Positions 10,072 through 22,800 of a stretch of 64,000 nt of DNA are shown here, one piece after another. The DNA is taken from assembly GCF_910592395.1 (NCBI RefSeq), contig NC_088311.1:5894501-5958500 (forward strand), written 5' to 3'. The DNA comes from Lineus longissimus (Eukaryota > Nemertea > Pilidiophora > Heteronemertea > Lineidae). A program made the position numbers and the translations under genes. The notes beneath the pieces were generated by a model, which did not search any database, had not been told where the DNA came from, and worked only from the letters and a program-made list of their open reading frames with translations. How positions within the stretch are numbered: position 1 is the first letter of the stretch; the number at the start of each line of letters is the position of its first letter.

Positions 10072-11505
10072 CATTGCTAAAAGCACTGCAATGACACAAT
10101 TCGCAATAATATGTCTCCAGAGGAACATCCAAGGTGCAATTCACAACCGATTCCACCTTTCTAAAAGAACTGCAATGACACAATTCGTAATATGTCTCCA
10201 GAAGAACATCCAAGGTCCATGTCGCAACCATTTCCACCCTCCTAAACCACTGCTATATGCCACAATTCATAATATGTCTCCAGTGGAACATCCAAGATAT
10301 AAGTCGCAACCGAGTCCACCCTGCTCAAAGACTGTCATCAACACTCGAAAAAATAAAAGGGCTCGACTACTCCAGGATAGAAATATTTCGTCATCTACCG
10401 CAACAGACACCTAGAAAGTCCTGTGATACATTTGGGAAATATATGATGTTTCCAGCAGCAGATATCCCTGTGTTTCACCAGCGAGGTCCATTGCTGTACT
10501 ATTACATTGACATCCGAGGACCCCTCCCCCCTCCTCCATCATCCACAGCAATCTATCAGAGTTCGACCGAAGCCACTGCTAAATGAGTATCAGAGAATGC
10601 GTGTAGCTGACCTTCCCATTTGCGAGTGATGTGCACATACTGTCTATCACAACCACGCATGAAGACAATGTCACCGCCAGACAATACAAAAACAGAGTTG
10701 TCAGGACACACTGAAATAATGTCACAACCTCGCGTCTTATGGGAAGTTGTTTCAAGACACAATCTATATACAGGGTCACCTCTTAATGCAAACTGATCTA
10801 TGTCCTCCATCAACTCTCTATACCTACACCTCCGGCTATCCTGGGACGTTTTCTGTCGCCTTTGCCTCTGCATTTGTCCTATCACATCATCTTAGTAACG
10901 GACAAGGCCTGTCACAGACGGTCAGTGGTGTGGCGATCTGAAGAGAAAGACACCAACACAATCTTAAGACATTCAAACCTTCGTGATGAACTCCATCCAA
11001 AGAACGACCTGATTGGTCACAACCAGCTCTACTGTCTTGCCATCACGGTTAAGAGAGATGCGACAGACACAGCAAGACGGATTTGACCCAGGTAGTTCAG
11101 CGGACTGGACTCCCAGGAACAGACAAGATCATATACCTGGCAGCTCCACCGTCCTGTCAATACGGTGAGAGATGAGACAGTCACAATCAGAATGAACATG
11201 AGTGGACCTTGCTGCTCCACGGTCTTCCTGACACGATGAACGAGGTGCGACGAACACAAGCAGACCGGGTCGGAACCTCGCAGCTCCTTGGTTGGAGAGT
11301 TAGGACAGTCACAAACAGACTAAATCACGCCATGCATCCCCATCACCGTGCCAACACTGTGAGAAAAGGAACGATAGTCACAAGCAGACCGAATTGGACC
11401 AACGTGTCTCATATTCGTCCCGACGTGGTGAGAGTTGAGACAGCCACAACCCGAGGCTAGGCTCGTTCTGGTTGTGACTGTCCCACCTATCACATCGTAT
11501 AATCA
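10072..11505 (+). repeat. Left arm of the long inverted repeat
   Basis: Pairs with the right arm with many substitutions and a few tens of bases of indels. Its inner end (11462-11505) is a 44-base perfect or near-perfect reverse complement of 11742-11785, fixing the dyad axis at about 11,623.5. It holds about three 81 bp units, block C and the second A block. Confidence 0.85.
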
Positions 11506-11741
11506 AGATGGAGCAGCCATATCCGATTAGGTCGGGTTGTGGATGCCACATCGCTCTCATAGGTCCATTGATACGATGGAGCAGCCATGCCCGTTTTGAT
11601 CTGTTCGTAACGGTCTCATCACTCTCATCGTGTCAGCAACACGGTGAAGCTGTCCTTGTCAATTCGGTCTGCATTGCTGTGACTGTCTCATCCCTCTCAT
11701 CGGTCGGACACGTGCTGACACGATGAAAGGGATGAGACCGT
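11506..11741. repeat. Spacer at the dyad axis of the inverted repeat
   Basis: 236 bases between the arms. It is not unique: it contains related modules built on GTCTCATCNCTCTCATCG and GGTCTGC-TGTGACTGTCTC, similar to modules in the A block. GGAGCAGCCAT occurs twice (about 11509 and 11578). No ORF of interest. Confidence 0.7.
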
Positions 11742-12960
11742 TGATTATACGATGTGATAGGTGGGACAGTCACAACCAGAACGAGCCAAGCCTCGGTTTG
11801 TGGCTGTCTCAACTCTCATCACGTCGGGGCGAATATGAGACAGGTTGGTCCAATTCGGTCTGCTTGTGACCATCGTTCCTTTTTTCACAGTGTTGGCACG
11901 GCGGTGGGGATGCATGGCGTGATTTAGTCTGGTTGTGACTGTCCTAACTCTCCAACCAAGGAGCTGCGAGGTTCCGACCCGGTCTGCTCGTGTCCGTCGC
12001 ACCTCGCTCATCGTGTCAGGAAGACCGTGGAGCAGCAAGGTCCATTTATGTTCATTCTGGTTGTGACTGTCTCATCTCTCACCGTATTGACAGGACGGTG
12101 GAGCTGCCAGGTATATGATTTTATCTGCTTCTGGGAGTCCAGACTGCTGAGCTACCTGGGTCAAATCCGTCTTGCTGTGTCTGTCGCATCTCCCTTAACC
12201 TTGATGGCAAGACAGTAGAGCTGGTTGTGGCCAATCAGGTCGTACTTGGGATGGAGTTCATCACGAAGGTTTGAATGTCTTTAGAATGTGTTGGTTTCTT
12301 TTTCTCTTCAGATCGCCACACCACTGACCGTTTGTGACAGGCCTTGTCCATTACTAAGATGATGTGATAGGACAAATACAGAGGCAATCGCGTTCGGAGG
12401 CGACAGAAGACGTCCCAGGAAAGTCGGAGGTGTAGGTATAGAGAGTTGATGGAGGACGTAGATCCGTTTGCATTAAGAGGTGACCCTGTATATAGATTGT
12501 GTCTTGAAACAACTTCCCATAAGACGCGAGGTTGTGACATTATTTCAGTGTGTCCTGACAACTCTGTTTTGTATTGTCTGGCGTTGACATTGTCTTCATG
12601 CGTGGTTGTGATAGACAGTATGTGCACATCACTCGCAAATAGGAAGGTCAGCTACACACATTCTCTGATACTCATATAGCAGTGGCTTCGGTCGAACTCA
12701 AATAGATTGCTGTGAATGATGGAGGAGGGGGAGAGGTCCTCGGATGTCAATGTGATAGTACAGCAAAGGATACTCTCAATTATAGAGTTATTTCGCTATA
12801 GTGATGGACATCGCTAGTGAAACACAGGGATATCTCCTGCTGGAAACATCATATATTTCCTAAATGTATCACAGGACTTTCTAGGTGTCTCTTGTGGTAG
12901 ATGACGAAATATTTCTATCCTGGAGTAGTGGAGCCCTTTTATTTTTTCGAGTGTTGATGA
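11742..12960 (-). repeat. Right arm of the long inverted repeat (A and C blocks inverted)
   Basis: Reverse-strand copy of the second A block and of block C. It includes TCTCATCTCTCACCGTATTG and the TCGGAGGTGTAGGTATAGAG stretch, the reverse complement of the sequence near 9450 and 10,815. ORFs on either strand are interrupted differently in each copy, arguing against coding. Confidence 0.8.
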
Positions 12961-13640
12961 CAGTCTTTGAGCAGGGTGGACTCGGTTGCGACTTATATCT
13001 TGGATGTTCCACTGGAGACATATACGAATTGTGGCATTTAGCAGTGGTTTAGGAGGGTGGAAATGGTTGTGACATGCACATTGGATGTTCCTCTGGAGAC
13101 ATATTATGAATTGTGTCATAGCTGTGTCTTTAGCAAGGTGGAATCGGTTGTGAATTGCATCTTGGATGTTTCCTCTGGAGACATATTACGAATTGTGGCA
13201 TAGCAGTGTCCTTAGCGAGATGGAATCAGTTGTGAATTGCATCTTGGATGTTCCTCTCGAGACAGGTATTGTTACGAATTGTGTCATAGCAGTGCTTTTA
13301 GCAAGGTGGAATCGGTTGTGAATTGCATCTTGGATGTTCCTATGGAGACATATTACGAATTGTGTCATAGCACTGCTTTTAGCAAGGTGGAATAGGTTGT
13401 GAAATGCATCTTGGATGTTCCTCTGGAGACATATTATGAATTGTGTCATAGCAGTGCTTTTAGCAAGGTGGAATCGGTTGTGAATTGCATCTTGGATGTT
13501 CCTCTGGAGACATATTACGAATTGTGTCATTGCAGTGCTTTTAGCAAGGTGGAATCGGTTGTGACTTGTACATGTGTATTTTGGACATGCCTCTGAAGCA
13601 TGACACAGCAGTGGATTAGCATGGTAGAATAGGTTGCGAC
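12960..13640. repeat. 81 bp tandem repeat array, about 8 units
   Basis: The GCAAGGTGGAAT landmark begins at 13301, 13382, 13463 and 13544, an exact 81-base period. Further units at about 12973, 13053, 13135 and 13216 vary slightly in length, and a decayed unit runs to about 13640. Because 81 is 27 codons, the array keeps a long reverse-strand ORF (13186-13731) open with a 27-residue repeat; I regard it as a by-product. The left arm has only about three units. Confidence 0.9.
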
Positions 13641-16544
13641 TAATGTTGAAGTGTCTCACAGCAGTAACTTGGATGAGGGAAAGATGGGCTGGCTGTGGGA
13701 GTGGTCCCAAGCTGTGCTGCCAGGACACCAAGCCAAATGCTGGATGGAATGAGCTGCCAATGCAGATGGCGACTTATCATCTTATGCACCCTACATTCAG
13801 AGGCCAGAGTATTATCTAAATGTTACACTGGCAGTGGAATGTCTGTTTCCAGGTAGCTCTCTGGTGTCATTTATCTTGTGACGGCAACCTGTAATTAGGA
13901 TGTGTGCGAGGGGAGGGAGGCTGAGGTGATTGTTGTCTGCTTGCCATCACCCAACTAATTACTTTTACAACTAAATTTTCTGTTAAGTTTGATAATAGTT
14001 GAGCTGTGGAAATATTGGACAATATGTGGGCAAACGAAATTTAAGTCAATATGTCCCTGGTTGTGACATTGTCCTCAAAAGACCAAATTTGGGGTTTATG
14101 GAAATTACACTTAATCATCATCATGGAATTGCTTTCGGTTCAACAAAGGAATGATACTGATGACCTTTTGTGTCTTTCCATTAGTACAGTGGTCAGTGTG
14201 CTCAGCTTGTTCAGCAATCAGCCAAGTAGATTTTCACACACCCCCCACAAAAATTGACTTTTGTTGAATATTTGAAGGGGGATTATTACCCTTTAAATCC
14301 CAGACTATCCTGTTGGATATAAAGTTGGGCGACAGCAAACAAACAATGGCCTTTCTGGACACCTCCTTTAGCCATTGTCTCGTTGAATGGGAGAGGGAAA
14401 TTTCGGTTTCAGTATATCATGTATGGTCAACTCTGTGAACTGCAACAGGATTTATGCAATTCCAGTCCAATCACGAATCGGGCAAATCTTGCTGGGGCCA
14501 TAATACTCCAACTGCAGGGTATTTTTTGCATACCGATTGTATGGTGCATGTGAAATAAAAGGATGTCACTGGATCACATCTCAAGCCAAGGTTAGAATAG
14601 GCCAAAGTGCATACCAGTCTACACTTAATCTACATCTACCATAGGATGGGGTGATGTAGTCCATCATACAGAAACTCCATTCTCAAACCTAGTACTGGTA
14701 CTAGAAGATGCAGGAACAATATTTCTGTAACATGGCTTATTTCACCCCTTCTTAGGCCAGGTGTTCATAGGAGTCACATTGTCATTTGTCATGCGTCACA
14801 TGTCACAAGCAGACTTCAAAACATCACATGACATGACAGGAGGGTGATAAGTGACATTGTGAATTGTATGTAGCCTGCTCTTTGGAAATGACATGGTGAA
14901 TTCTATGTAAACCCAGTCATATGGTACTCTTGATGTGACAGTTGATAAAAGGAAGTGGTGCATGAGGCAGCAATAGCTAATACCTCACCTCAAATCAAGC
15001 GAGAGTAGTGGTGGACAAGTTCATGATACAATGTATGATCGACAAACATTTCTAATGTATAGTTTAGAGAGTGCAACCAAATACATTTTCTAATGCATTC
15101 CAAAAAATGCCATGTACCCAGGAACTCGGTAACTATACATTACTCACATTTCGTGTGGATATGGTTGTTAACAACTTCATTCTTACCCTTTGCCAGTTAA
15201 ACACCATGTTCTACTCTGAACTTGATTTGAGATATAATTAATCAGAGAAAAGCCACTTGAAGCTAGAATAACAAAGAGCTAAAGCCAGAAGGAAAAGTCT
15301 TGAGTAAAACAGACAGGCAAGAAGAAAAGAGGTTCGATACTAATATTTTAATGACTATCATAGATCGAGGAATACATATCATGGTAGTAAGAATGAAAAA
15401 ATATAGATTAAGAAGTTTGTGACATGAAGACTGGAGGGTTAATCATGCCAGTTAGGTGAACTGAGAAAGAGATTAATCTAGAGAGGTCAAGGTCAACACT
15501 ACACCAAACACGGAAAACATCCACATATTTCCCTACAGTTAAAATTTATTAACACTCAACATGACTTAATAGCATTTATCAATTCAAAAATATATAAATG
15601 ATAGGCATCATATAATCATTATATCATCACCAAAACTGACACCTGATTTTTATTACAAAATGATATTTTAATTTGTCTAACCACTTGGTACAAGGTATTC
15701 ACATTTGAAATCAGGGAATGATGTGCACATTCACTTTGACCCTGACGACCAAAATAGGCCGAGCGGTGTTTTTTCATCTTGTGGTTCCGCGCTGTGAGAA
15801 CTTTCTATAGCTTTGTGCAGGTTTTATGACGTACATGATTTTTACAATAGCGATCCCTCAAAAGACGGACCAGACGCACTATTCATAATAAATAAAAATT
15901 CATATTCATGTCAATATAAAAGCTACAAAAAATTCTGTATACACTTGTGGTTTGTTCCCATTTTAGGCACATTTGTTTGTAGGTTTACGTTCCCAGTGGC
16001 AAAGGGTAGGGTGTCACCAACTGGGCAGTACTAACTCAGATCTTCCTATCTCTACTGCAACACCGGTTCATAAAGCCTCAACTCCATAAAGAAAGGAAAA
16101 TCCTACCAAGTCAACAGCTAGAACTTAATACATAATAAAGACACATAATCACCGAATTACTTCAACATTCACCAGGAGTTGTCGCATATTCTGAAATGGT
16201 ATCCCTCCTGGTCAGTATTTCAGTAATTACAAGTACAGAATTTCTCAATTCAATTAGAAATTCACATCAACAGTTCCGCTACTAATCACAAAATATAACT
16301 AAGTTGTGTGAATGCAGAAAAAACATTTGTATCTGTTGGAAGGCCCACAAGCCTTAAGCTTTCCAATGATCACAAAGCTTTTTAAGACCAGCACATGAAA
16401 TTTTTTTACAGTTACTTTGAACTAAACCTGCTTAATTCAAAGCTACGACTACGAGTCAGGAGGCTGGAAACCCTAATCCAGGCCTGAACTCGAACCAACC
16501 CACAACCCAGTATTCAGTTCTAGCTGATAAACCTTACTCATATT

Positions 16545-16606
16545 TATCTATCATCAGAATATATCTATCATCAGAATATCTATCATCAGAATATCTATCA
16601 TCAGAA
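16545..16606. repeat. 15 bp tandem repeat, about 4 units
   Basis: Unit ATCTATCATCAGAAT repeated about four times with nearly no divergence, preceded by a partial TATTTATC unit. It produces an SDDRY-type repeat in a short reverse ORF, not a gene. Confidence 0.85.
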
Positions 16607-19328
16607 TTCACAAAACGAAAGTTAAAATTTCTCAAGGAATATCTTTCAGAAGTTAAAATGTCAAAGAATTTCTCTCTGATACGAAAAGCGTACAATTTGA
16701 TTTGAACACGTGACCAGAACATAACCCAACTCTCGACATAGAATTATATATACACGTGAAACACTGATGCCCGGAGAAAGCAAACTCAGCATTAACCCTT
16801 GCCAGACTGGTGGTAAATTACGACATCAAATTTAATTACTGAAGTTTATAATTCAATAAAACAGCAACTTTTAGTACTTGAGGTGTCTGATGCTTTTAGT
16901 ATTCGCAGCACTTTTTCAGTCATTTGCAATATTTCTCCAGTCAGACATCATCAGCTCTTCAAGGGTTAACACTGAAGAAGTATCCAAGACTTAATATCGA
17001 AATGAAAATAGACAAATGATTATAGGAACGTGTTGGTATATAACTAAACTGAAATAACCAGCAGATCTATATAACGTTTGCTGTGAAAAGACACAAGTCC
17101 AACACCTACATTACACACCTCAAGTTCTAGCACTGGTATCACAGTATACGCGCTTTAAATTCAATAACATCACTAAAATTGACTAATCGCGAGGAACATT
17201 AAAAGGGTGAAACAAAAATTTAAAACGTAAACGTCGGGCTACAACTGAGGTCTGGTTAACATCAAAACGATTGTAGAAAGTGAAGGGACCAAGGAATGGT
17301 TTTCTTTCAAGAGGCAGAGTGGGATAGTTGACCAAGTATTGCCTCGACCTTTTTACTGTATAAATTTGAAGAGTAATGATTCTCAACCACCTTTACCCAT
17401 TACGTTTTGAAAACAACCTTGATCACGACTCCTTCTTCGGCTCATACCAATTGAAAACACAACTCCAATATAGGCTGATTGCACCATGCATTGTGCATAT
17501 AGACTTTTTTACAGACGGACTAAATACAGCATAAAATGTTCCTATAATGGTCCTATTAAAATGTTTGCATCACTACACTACTATATAACAGACTCGAGAA
17601 TTGGTGCTTTCAATTGAGATGAGCCAGCAATATTACTTTAATTAAAGGAAAACCAGTATCGGATCATCGGTATTTATCAGAACTGCTTGAGGCGAGAAAT
17701 TCTGCCAATTCTGTGGTGGCAGTTCTTATCTTTTGACAAACAGACGGATGTCCGATTGTTCTGGTGTTAAATTTGACCGAAAGGGCTAATGACAATATTC
17801 TAAGGTCTTGCAACATTATTCCCAGCAATGAGAGAACTGTTTATGTCTTGTGGAATGCTTCAATAAGTGAAAATTTCAACATAAAGATTGATAACTCAGC
17901 CATTCAGTTGCAGCGAAAGAAAAAACAAAAAGATGAAAAAACACTGGGGACGAGGTCTCCACTGGATTGGGAAGAATAATATAAAGCAGTCATCTATGTA
18001 CACACGATGCCATGTCTTGACTAATAAGGCAACGGGCTGGTCACATGACCCAACTCCGTAGTAAGGCAACTTAACTGGCACCGCTTACTATGTGCATTTC
18101 AGCGCAGTTTCACCGAAATTGAGTCCTACTGTAAAACCAGACAGGAGCCGTTTCAACTACATGGCTCAAGTTAACATGACCCTGATTACACGGCCATCCT
18201 TAAAGTTGTTACGGCTCTTCGTTGATTTCAAGTAAATGTACTGAATAACTGTCGGATCTGCGACAAAATGAACTCTACAAGGCGCACAGGAATGCCGTAG
18301 TGGGAGAATTCACTTGATAACAAAAACTCAACCGGTCATAAAATAAGCATATCCCAAGTTTTTATCAAGGATTCACTTCCTCTATACATCCTCAAATGCA
18401 AAAATATATATTCATATTACCGAAGTAAGTTCCCAATATACATCGAACACCAAAAAATGCAAAAATAAGAGTTATAAAAAGAGGCTAAACTCTAATTGCG
18501 GAGATTTTAAGCTTGCAATTCTTCATGAACTCTTTGTAGTGACGTGTCCAGCTTTCCGCCTGGGTTTGGTGACGGGCGTGTTTAAGCAGATCGTAATCTA
18601 ACTACTTTCATCTAGATTCTCCAGGAACACTCCAACTTTTATTGAGATCCACTAGTACACAGGTTTCATATCCATTCAAGTACAAGTCATTTTCGAAAGA
18701 ATCCGCAAGACCCCCTGGCCACGAGGGCGAAACGCCTCCTATTGACCAATATTTAAACACTCAAATAAGAAAAGACAAGATTATAAATCCACCACCTAGG
18801 CATATGCGGAACACAACCGTTTCAGCACTATGACTAGCATTTTTACATCTTGCTACGCGACAGCGGCACATTTCCGAATCCACACAAAAATCTGAGAGTG
18901 TCACAACTAAATTCAGTAAAATGGTAAAAATATACCAAAATAACGCGTCTCAAATTTCCTCGTATCAAAAAATTAAGTAGTTCATCCTAGATGTCACAGA
19001 AATTTTTGATTGCTGTGTTTAAGGCAAGCATTACTCCAAGGTCAGTCAGAGTGACATCATAGCACCTCTTCCTAAAGTTTTGAAGATTCTGCAATCATTG
19101 TGTCCCTCCAACTTCAGCAGTCGAAAACCAGAATCGTTGCTTGGGGGATTCTGTAATCTGCTGCGTCCTGAATGTGATGCTCGAGTTCCTTAAGCCACTG
19201 TGGAGCAAGGGTCCTTAAGATGGGCAGTGTAAACTTGCATTGTATCATGCCTTAATTGACTCTCCTTCTACAGCAATCATGCCTTGCACATATTTTTTTG
19301 TTTTGATTCACACCATCAGTATACAATA

Positions 19329-19374
19329 ACATTATAATAATATAATATATATTATAATATAACAATATATATTG
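19329..19374. repeat. AT-only palindromic stretch
   Basis: Nearly pure A/T with self-complementary TAATATATATTA-type segments. It lies in the presumed PTBP 3' region, and may be a simple repeat or cruciform-prone site. Confidence 0.6.
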
Positions 19375-19730
19375 TTTATAAACACTCTCTGTGTACTCAG
19401 TACTGGCAGGATATTCACAACCATAAAGAAGAGTCGGCCATTTTGTTTTATCCAAGGTCATTCCCAAGGTCAAACGAAAGAGTTCAAGGTCGAATAGTAT
19501 TGCCTAAAGATTGGTGAAAACTCTACAAGTCTGAAGAGGTGCAGTACTGAGTCAAGTCAGCATATAGTGCAGAATCATAAAAAAACATCCAAAGTGAAAA
19601 AGTCAGATCTATGCTCTTTAAATGCAACCAGTTGTGAGAAGACTTTTTTAACAAGATATGGAAAGCTGGAAGCCAGGATGATAAGAAAGTGGTAGGTAGT
19701 TCCACAGTAGACTTGACTGATGGAGGCGGC

Positions 19731-19808
19731 CTAGTTGGTCGGGATGGTGGACTTAGAAAACGAGACTCGAAGATGATTCGAGTCACTCAGCTTGTAGTTG
19801 TGCATGGC
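19731..19808 (-). CDS. PTBP1: PTBP last coding exon: end of RRM4 and stop
   Basis: Encodes [20 protein letters not shown] then TIPTN and TAG. Human ends [12 protein letters not shown]; here three residues are added. Acceptor is ctcatttcag. Phase 0 start. Confidence 0.96.
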   Translation of the reverse strand, partial: AMHNYKLSDSNHLRVSFSKSTIPTN

Positions 19809-22800
19809 CTGAAATGAGACGAAGATGATTATGAGTGAAATGAATAATGGAAATCAAGCAAAAAGGACATCAAACCCAACAGGGCCAGGCCCCTATATGT
19901 TAATGTTGATAAATGTTGGTGTTTCATTATTAGACCGTGTAGTCCAGTGACCCATATTTCATTCACGGGCAGTGTTTGAAATGCAAGGTACTCTGCTAGA
20001 TGCACAGTAAGACATTTTGTGACATTCTGTGGCAATTCTAGTCCAGCTACACACATTTTAATCAAACTAATCTGAAGAAGTCATTTAACTTACTATTAAG
20101 GCATGAACTGCTTGCTCTACATCACCCATCTGAATGAGTGCCATTTTGCGGTCTTTCCTGAAATAGCAAACAGAAGATGCATAAGAAACATTTACAATGT
20201 CATTTCTAACAACAATTGTAATACAGATTTGAACTTTTGACTTCTCCATTGGGCTTGCATCCATCGGCAGTTTGTCAGTTTTGCCAATGACGGCCAATCG
20301 GGCACTGATCCTACAAATCCACAGCACAACGTGAATTTGCACCATCATGCGTTGTGAACAAAACTTTCAGGTGATATCAAAACATTTCAAGATGCATCAC
20401 CGAGCTCTCTTGATCAGTACTGGTAACGTATTCCTCATCTCCTACGAGGGGAAAATCTGCAGAGTCAACTTACGCGAAAAACTTGAAGTTTACGACTTCC
20501 CCTCCTGTCCTAGTGAATGCGTCCTTCAGCTGGTCCTCAGTAATCAGAGGTGGAATGTTGGACAGATGAAGCGTGGCTGATGGGGGATAGATATTCTGAT
20601 GATTTTTTGAGTTGGGCTTTTTGAACCGGTGTAGTGGTGAATTGATATATTCCTTAGTTAGCGCTGCACCAGCATCCTGAAACACAAAGGCGAAAATTGA
20701 GTCGGTGGGAAAATTTGAGCTATGTGAATCTGCTTGAAAAATGAGTAGAATCTTTGTTTATTTCTACAAGACTGAAATGTATCTTGTAGGAAAGGTTTCA
20801 GTAACTGGGTTTCTATTGCAGAATGAATATCTTCCAAGCAACAAAAGTCCCTAGCTCATGGGCACAAAGACAAAACAGTGACAAATATCCATTCTACGAC
20901 CTCCTGATTATGAGCCCGGGGCTCTAACCACCTTGCCACTGATTTCCCAATGAGGAATTGCAAAATGATTCTCACCTGTGATCCCTCCTTTGGCATTTGG
21001 ACGACTGAATATTTAGATGGTGTTACTTTGACTTGTTTGCCATACAACTGTACATTATTCAGGTGAGACAGTGCTGAAAGATAAACAAGACAATTAGAAT
21101 ATACAGGTTGTCTCAAAAGAAATACAGTTCATGAACATCTACATGTATATACGTGTGTAGTTATAAGTCTTTCTAAAAACCTTAACATTTTGACTTTATT
21201 AGTCTATTAAAATAAGAAAAGAATGGCCACATAAACCAAATAAACCAAAACAACGAAAGCTGAGGTACCTACCCATGTGGGCTTGTGCTATGTCGGCAAA
21301 CTGGATGAGGGCACTGTCTTTTTTACTGTATATTATCTTGACACGTTGTACATCCCCATATACGCCTAAATAGGAGGAGGAAAGCACCAGATTAATACCA
21401 GCATGCACTACGGTAGCGAAAATGACAAAATACAGCAGTTGTAAGCGTTAACTGTGCGAAGAAACTCAAGAATCTAAACTAGTAGACCGCATACATGGAG
21501 TAACTGATCGTGAGTACATACAAGAATGCCTGGAGTATTAAATAGATATCTGGACAGCCGTCGAAGCATACTGTATCATGTATGGCACTTATTTACATCA
21601 AACAATGACTCGCATGCAAATCATTCTGATATGTGAGACATCGACATTCCTGAGCGGAGACAATGATCTTACAATTCATGCTAACCGAAAACCGACGGAG
21701 CCGATGAATAAGATTGCAACAGTGCGCCATATGATTACTACACATCCCGTTCAAGATGGCAGCGCAACGGGCTAAATGTCAACAAGAATAGCCGCTGGAG
21801 AAATGTGGAACAGAGGTTGATAAACGTCCAAGATGGCAGATTCGCCATCACATTCTGCTCTGATTTCCACCAACGGGACATTCTGCTGCGCCTCAGCGGC
21901 AACATGAGAATTTTTCGGCGCAAAATGGAAAATTTAACATCATCGTGATTCTCAGCAATGATGAGTTTCTGTTATGAACCACATGTTAAATTTGACATTT
22001 TGAGCACAAATTTCCCACCTTTTCCACCAAATGTGCTGCACAACTTTACAAGGGCCAAGATCTAACAACTACTGAAGACTAGAAAATGAAATAAACAGTG
22101 CTTAAACGTACCAAAAAGGGTAAAAAGAGCATCAGGTGTGACTCTCTATAGTTCATAGCAACAGGTTTAGCAGAGCGGTAGTTTGAAGAAGTCACAGTTT
22201 CCGAGCAACGATAGAAGTCCACATGGAAACACCAGCGGATATGGAGTGGGTTGGGAAAAAAGAAAAGGGATATGAATCATCGTGAATTATTGTGACGTTA
22301 TGTAAAACATATACAATGATTAAGGCGGCCATTTTGTGTCGGACCCCCGGTGTTTTCTGTTTTGTCGAGACGCACAGACACTTAGTTACGATATAATAGA
22401 CAGTGTTCGCATGCAAAGAATAAGAGGCATGCTGCACTATGGTCATACTCGATAGACGAGACTTATAGACGAAGCTGCCAATATTTATAAGCCAAGCATG
22501 ATCTCCTGTGGACGGAAAATGACATGCCCTCTATTGTCATGTCATGAGACTACTTGAGGCCAAATGTATGAGGACTTTCATAGATGTATATCTACTAAAT
22601 GTTGTATGTTCCATAACAAGAGTAAATTCATCTGAATTGTACCAATGTGTTTTGACAGTTCAAGTATTTGCTTATACCGAGGTCTGTAGTCAAACCTACA
22701 GTGTATAGTCAGTTCAATTATTTGCTTATGAGGGTCTTTAGTTAAACCTACAGTCAGTTCAAGCATTTGCTCGTACTGACGACTGTAGTCAGATGGCATT

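Larger units (their letters stand above)
9414..13640. repeat. Modular repeat complex with a long inverted repeat
   Basis: A block (A, 9414-10070) recurs directly at 10782-11420 and inverted at about 11850-12470. Between the A copies lie an 81 bp tandem array (about 10072-10330) and a unique-looking block C (10330-10780), both of which recur inverted (12470-12960 and 12960-13640). The arms of about 1.4 kb are separated by 236 bp. Nothing resembling a transposase is encoded. The modular layout of tandem units inside long inverted repeats recalls foldback elements, such as the TU elements described in sea urchins; that parallel is inference. The complex lies wholly between the two convergent genes. 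Confidence 0.85.
13641..19730. other. Intergenic region and probable PTBP 3' UTR
   Basis: No recognisable exon on either strand. The last part is probably the 3' UTR of the reverse-strand PTBP gene: reverse-strand AATAAA signals occur at 18638-18643, about 1.1 kb after the stop, and again near 15545 and 15648. Which one is used cannot be told. It also holds a 15 bp repeat (16545-16606) and an AT-rich palindrome (about 19329-19374). Confidence 0.5.

Noticed and set aside
9671-12627. Many 60-130 codon ORFs on both strands (e.g. 12235-12627, 10257-10586)
   Set aside because: They mirror one another through the inverted and direct repeat and are broken at different places in each copy.
12960-13640. 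CRISPR array
   Set aside because: The regular 81 bp period has no alternating unique spacers, and the DNA is animal nuclear.
13186-13731. 181-codon reverse-strand ORF
   Set aside because: Open only because the 81 bp tandem unit is a multiple of three; the text is a 27-residue repeat with no family similarity.
16440-16500. Second tRNA-like segment (reverse GGTTCGAGTTC)
   Set aside because: A lone B-box-like match without a credible D-arm or anticodon arm.
20884-20940. Functional tRNA-Met gene
   Set aside because: T-arm and acceptor stem are not intact.
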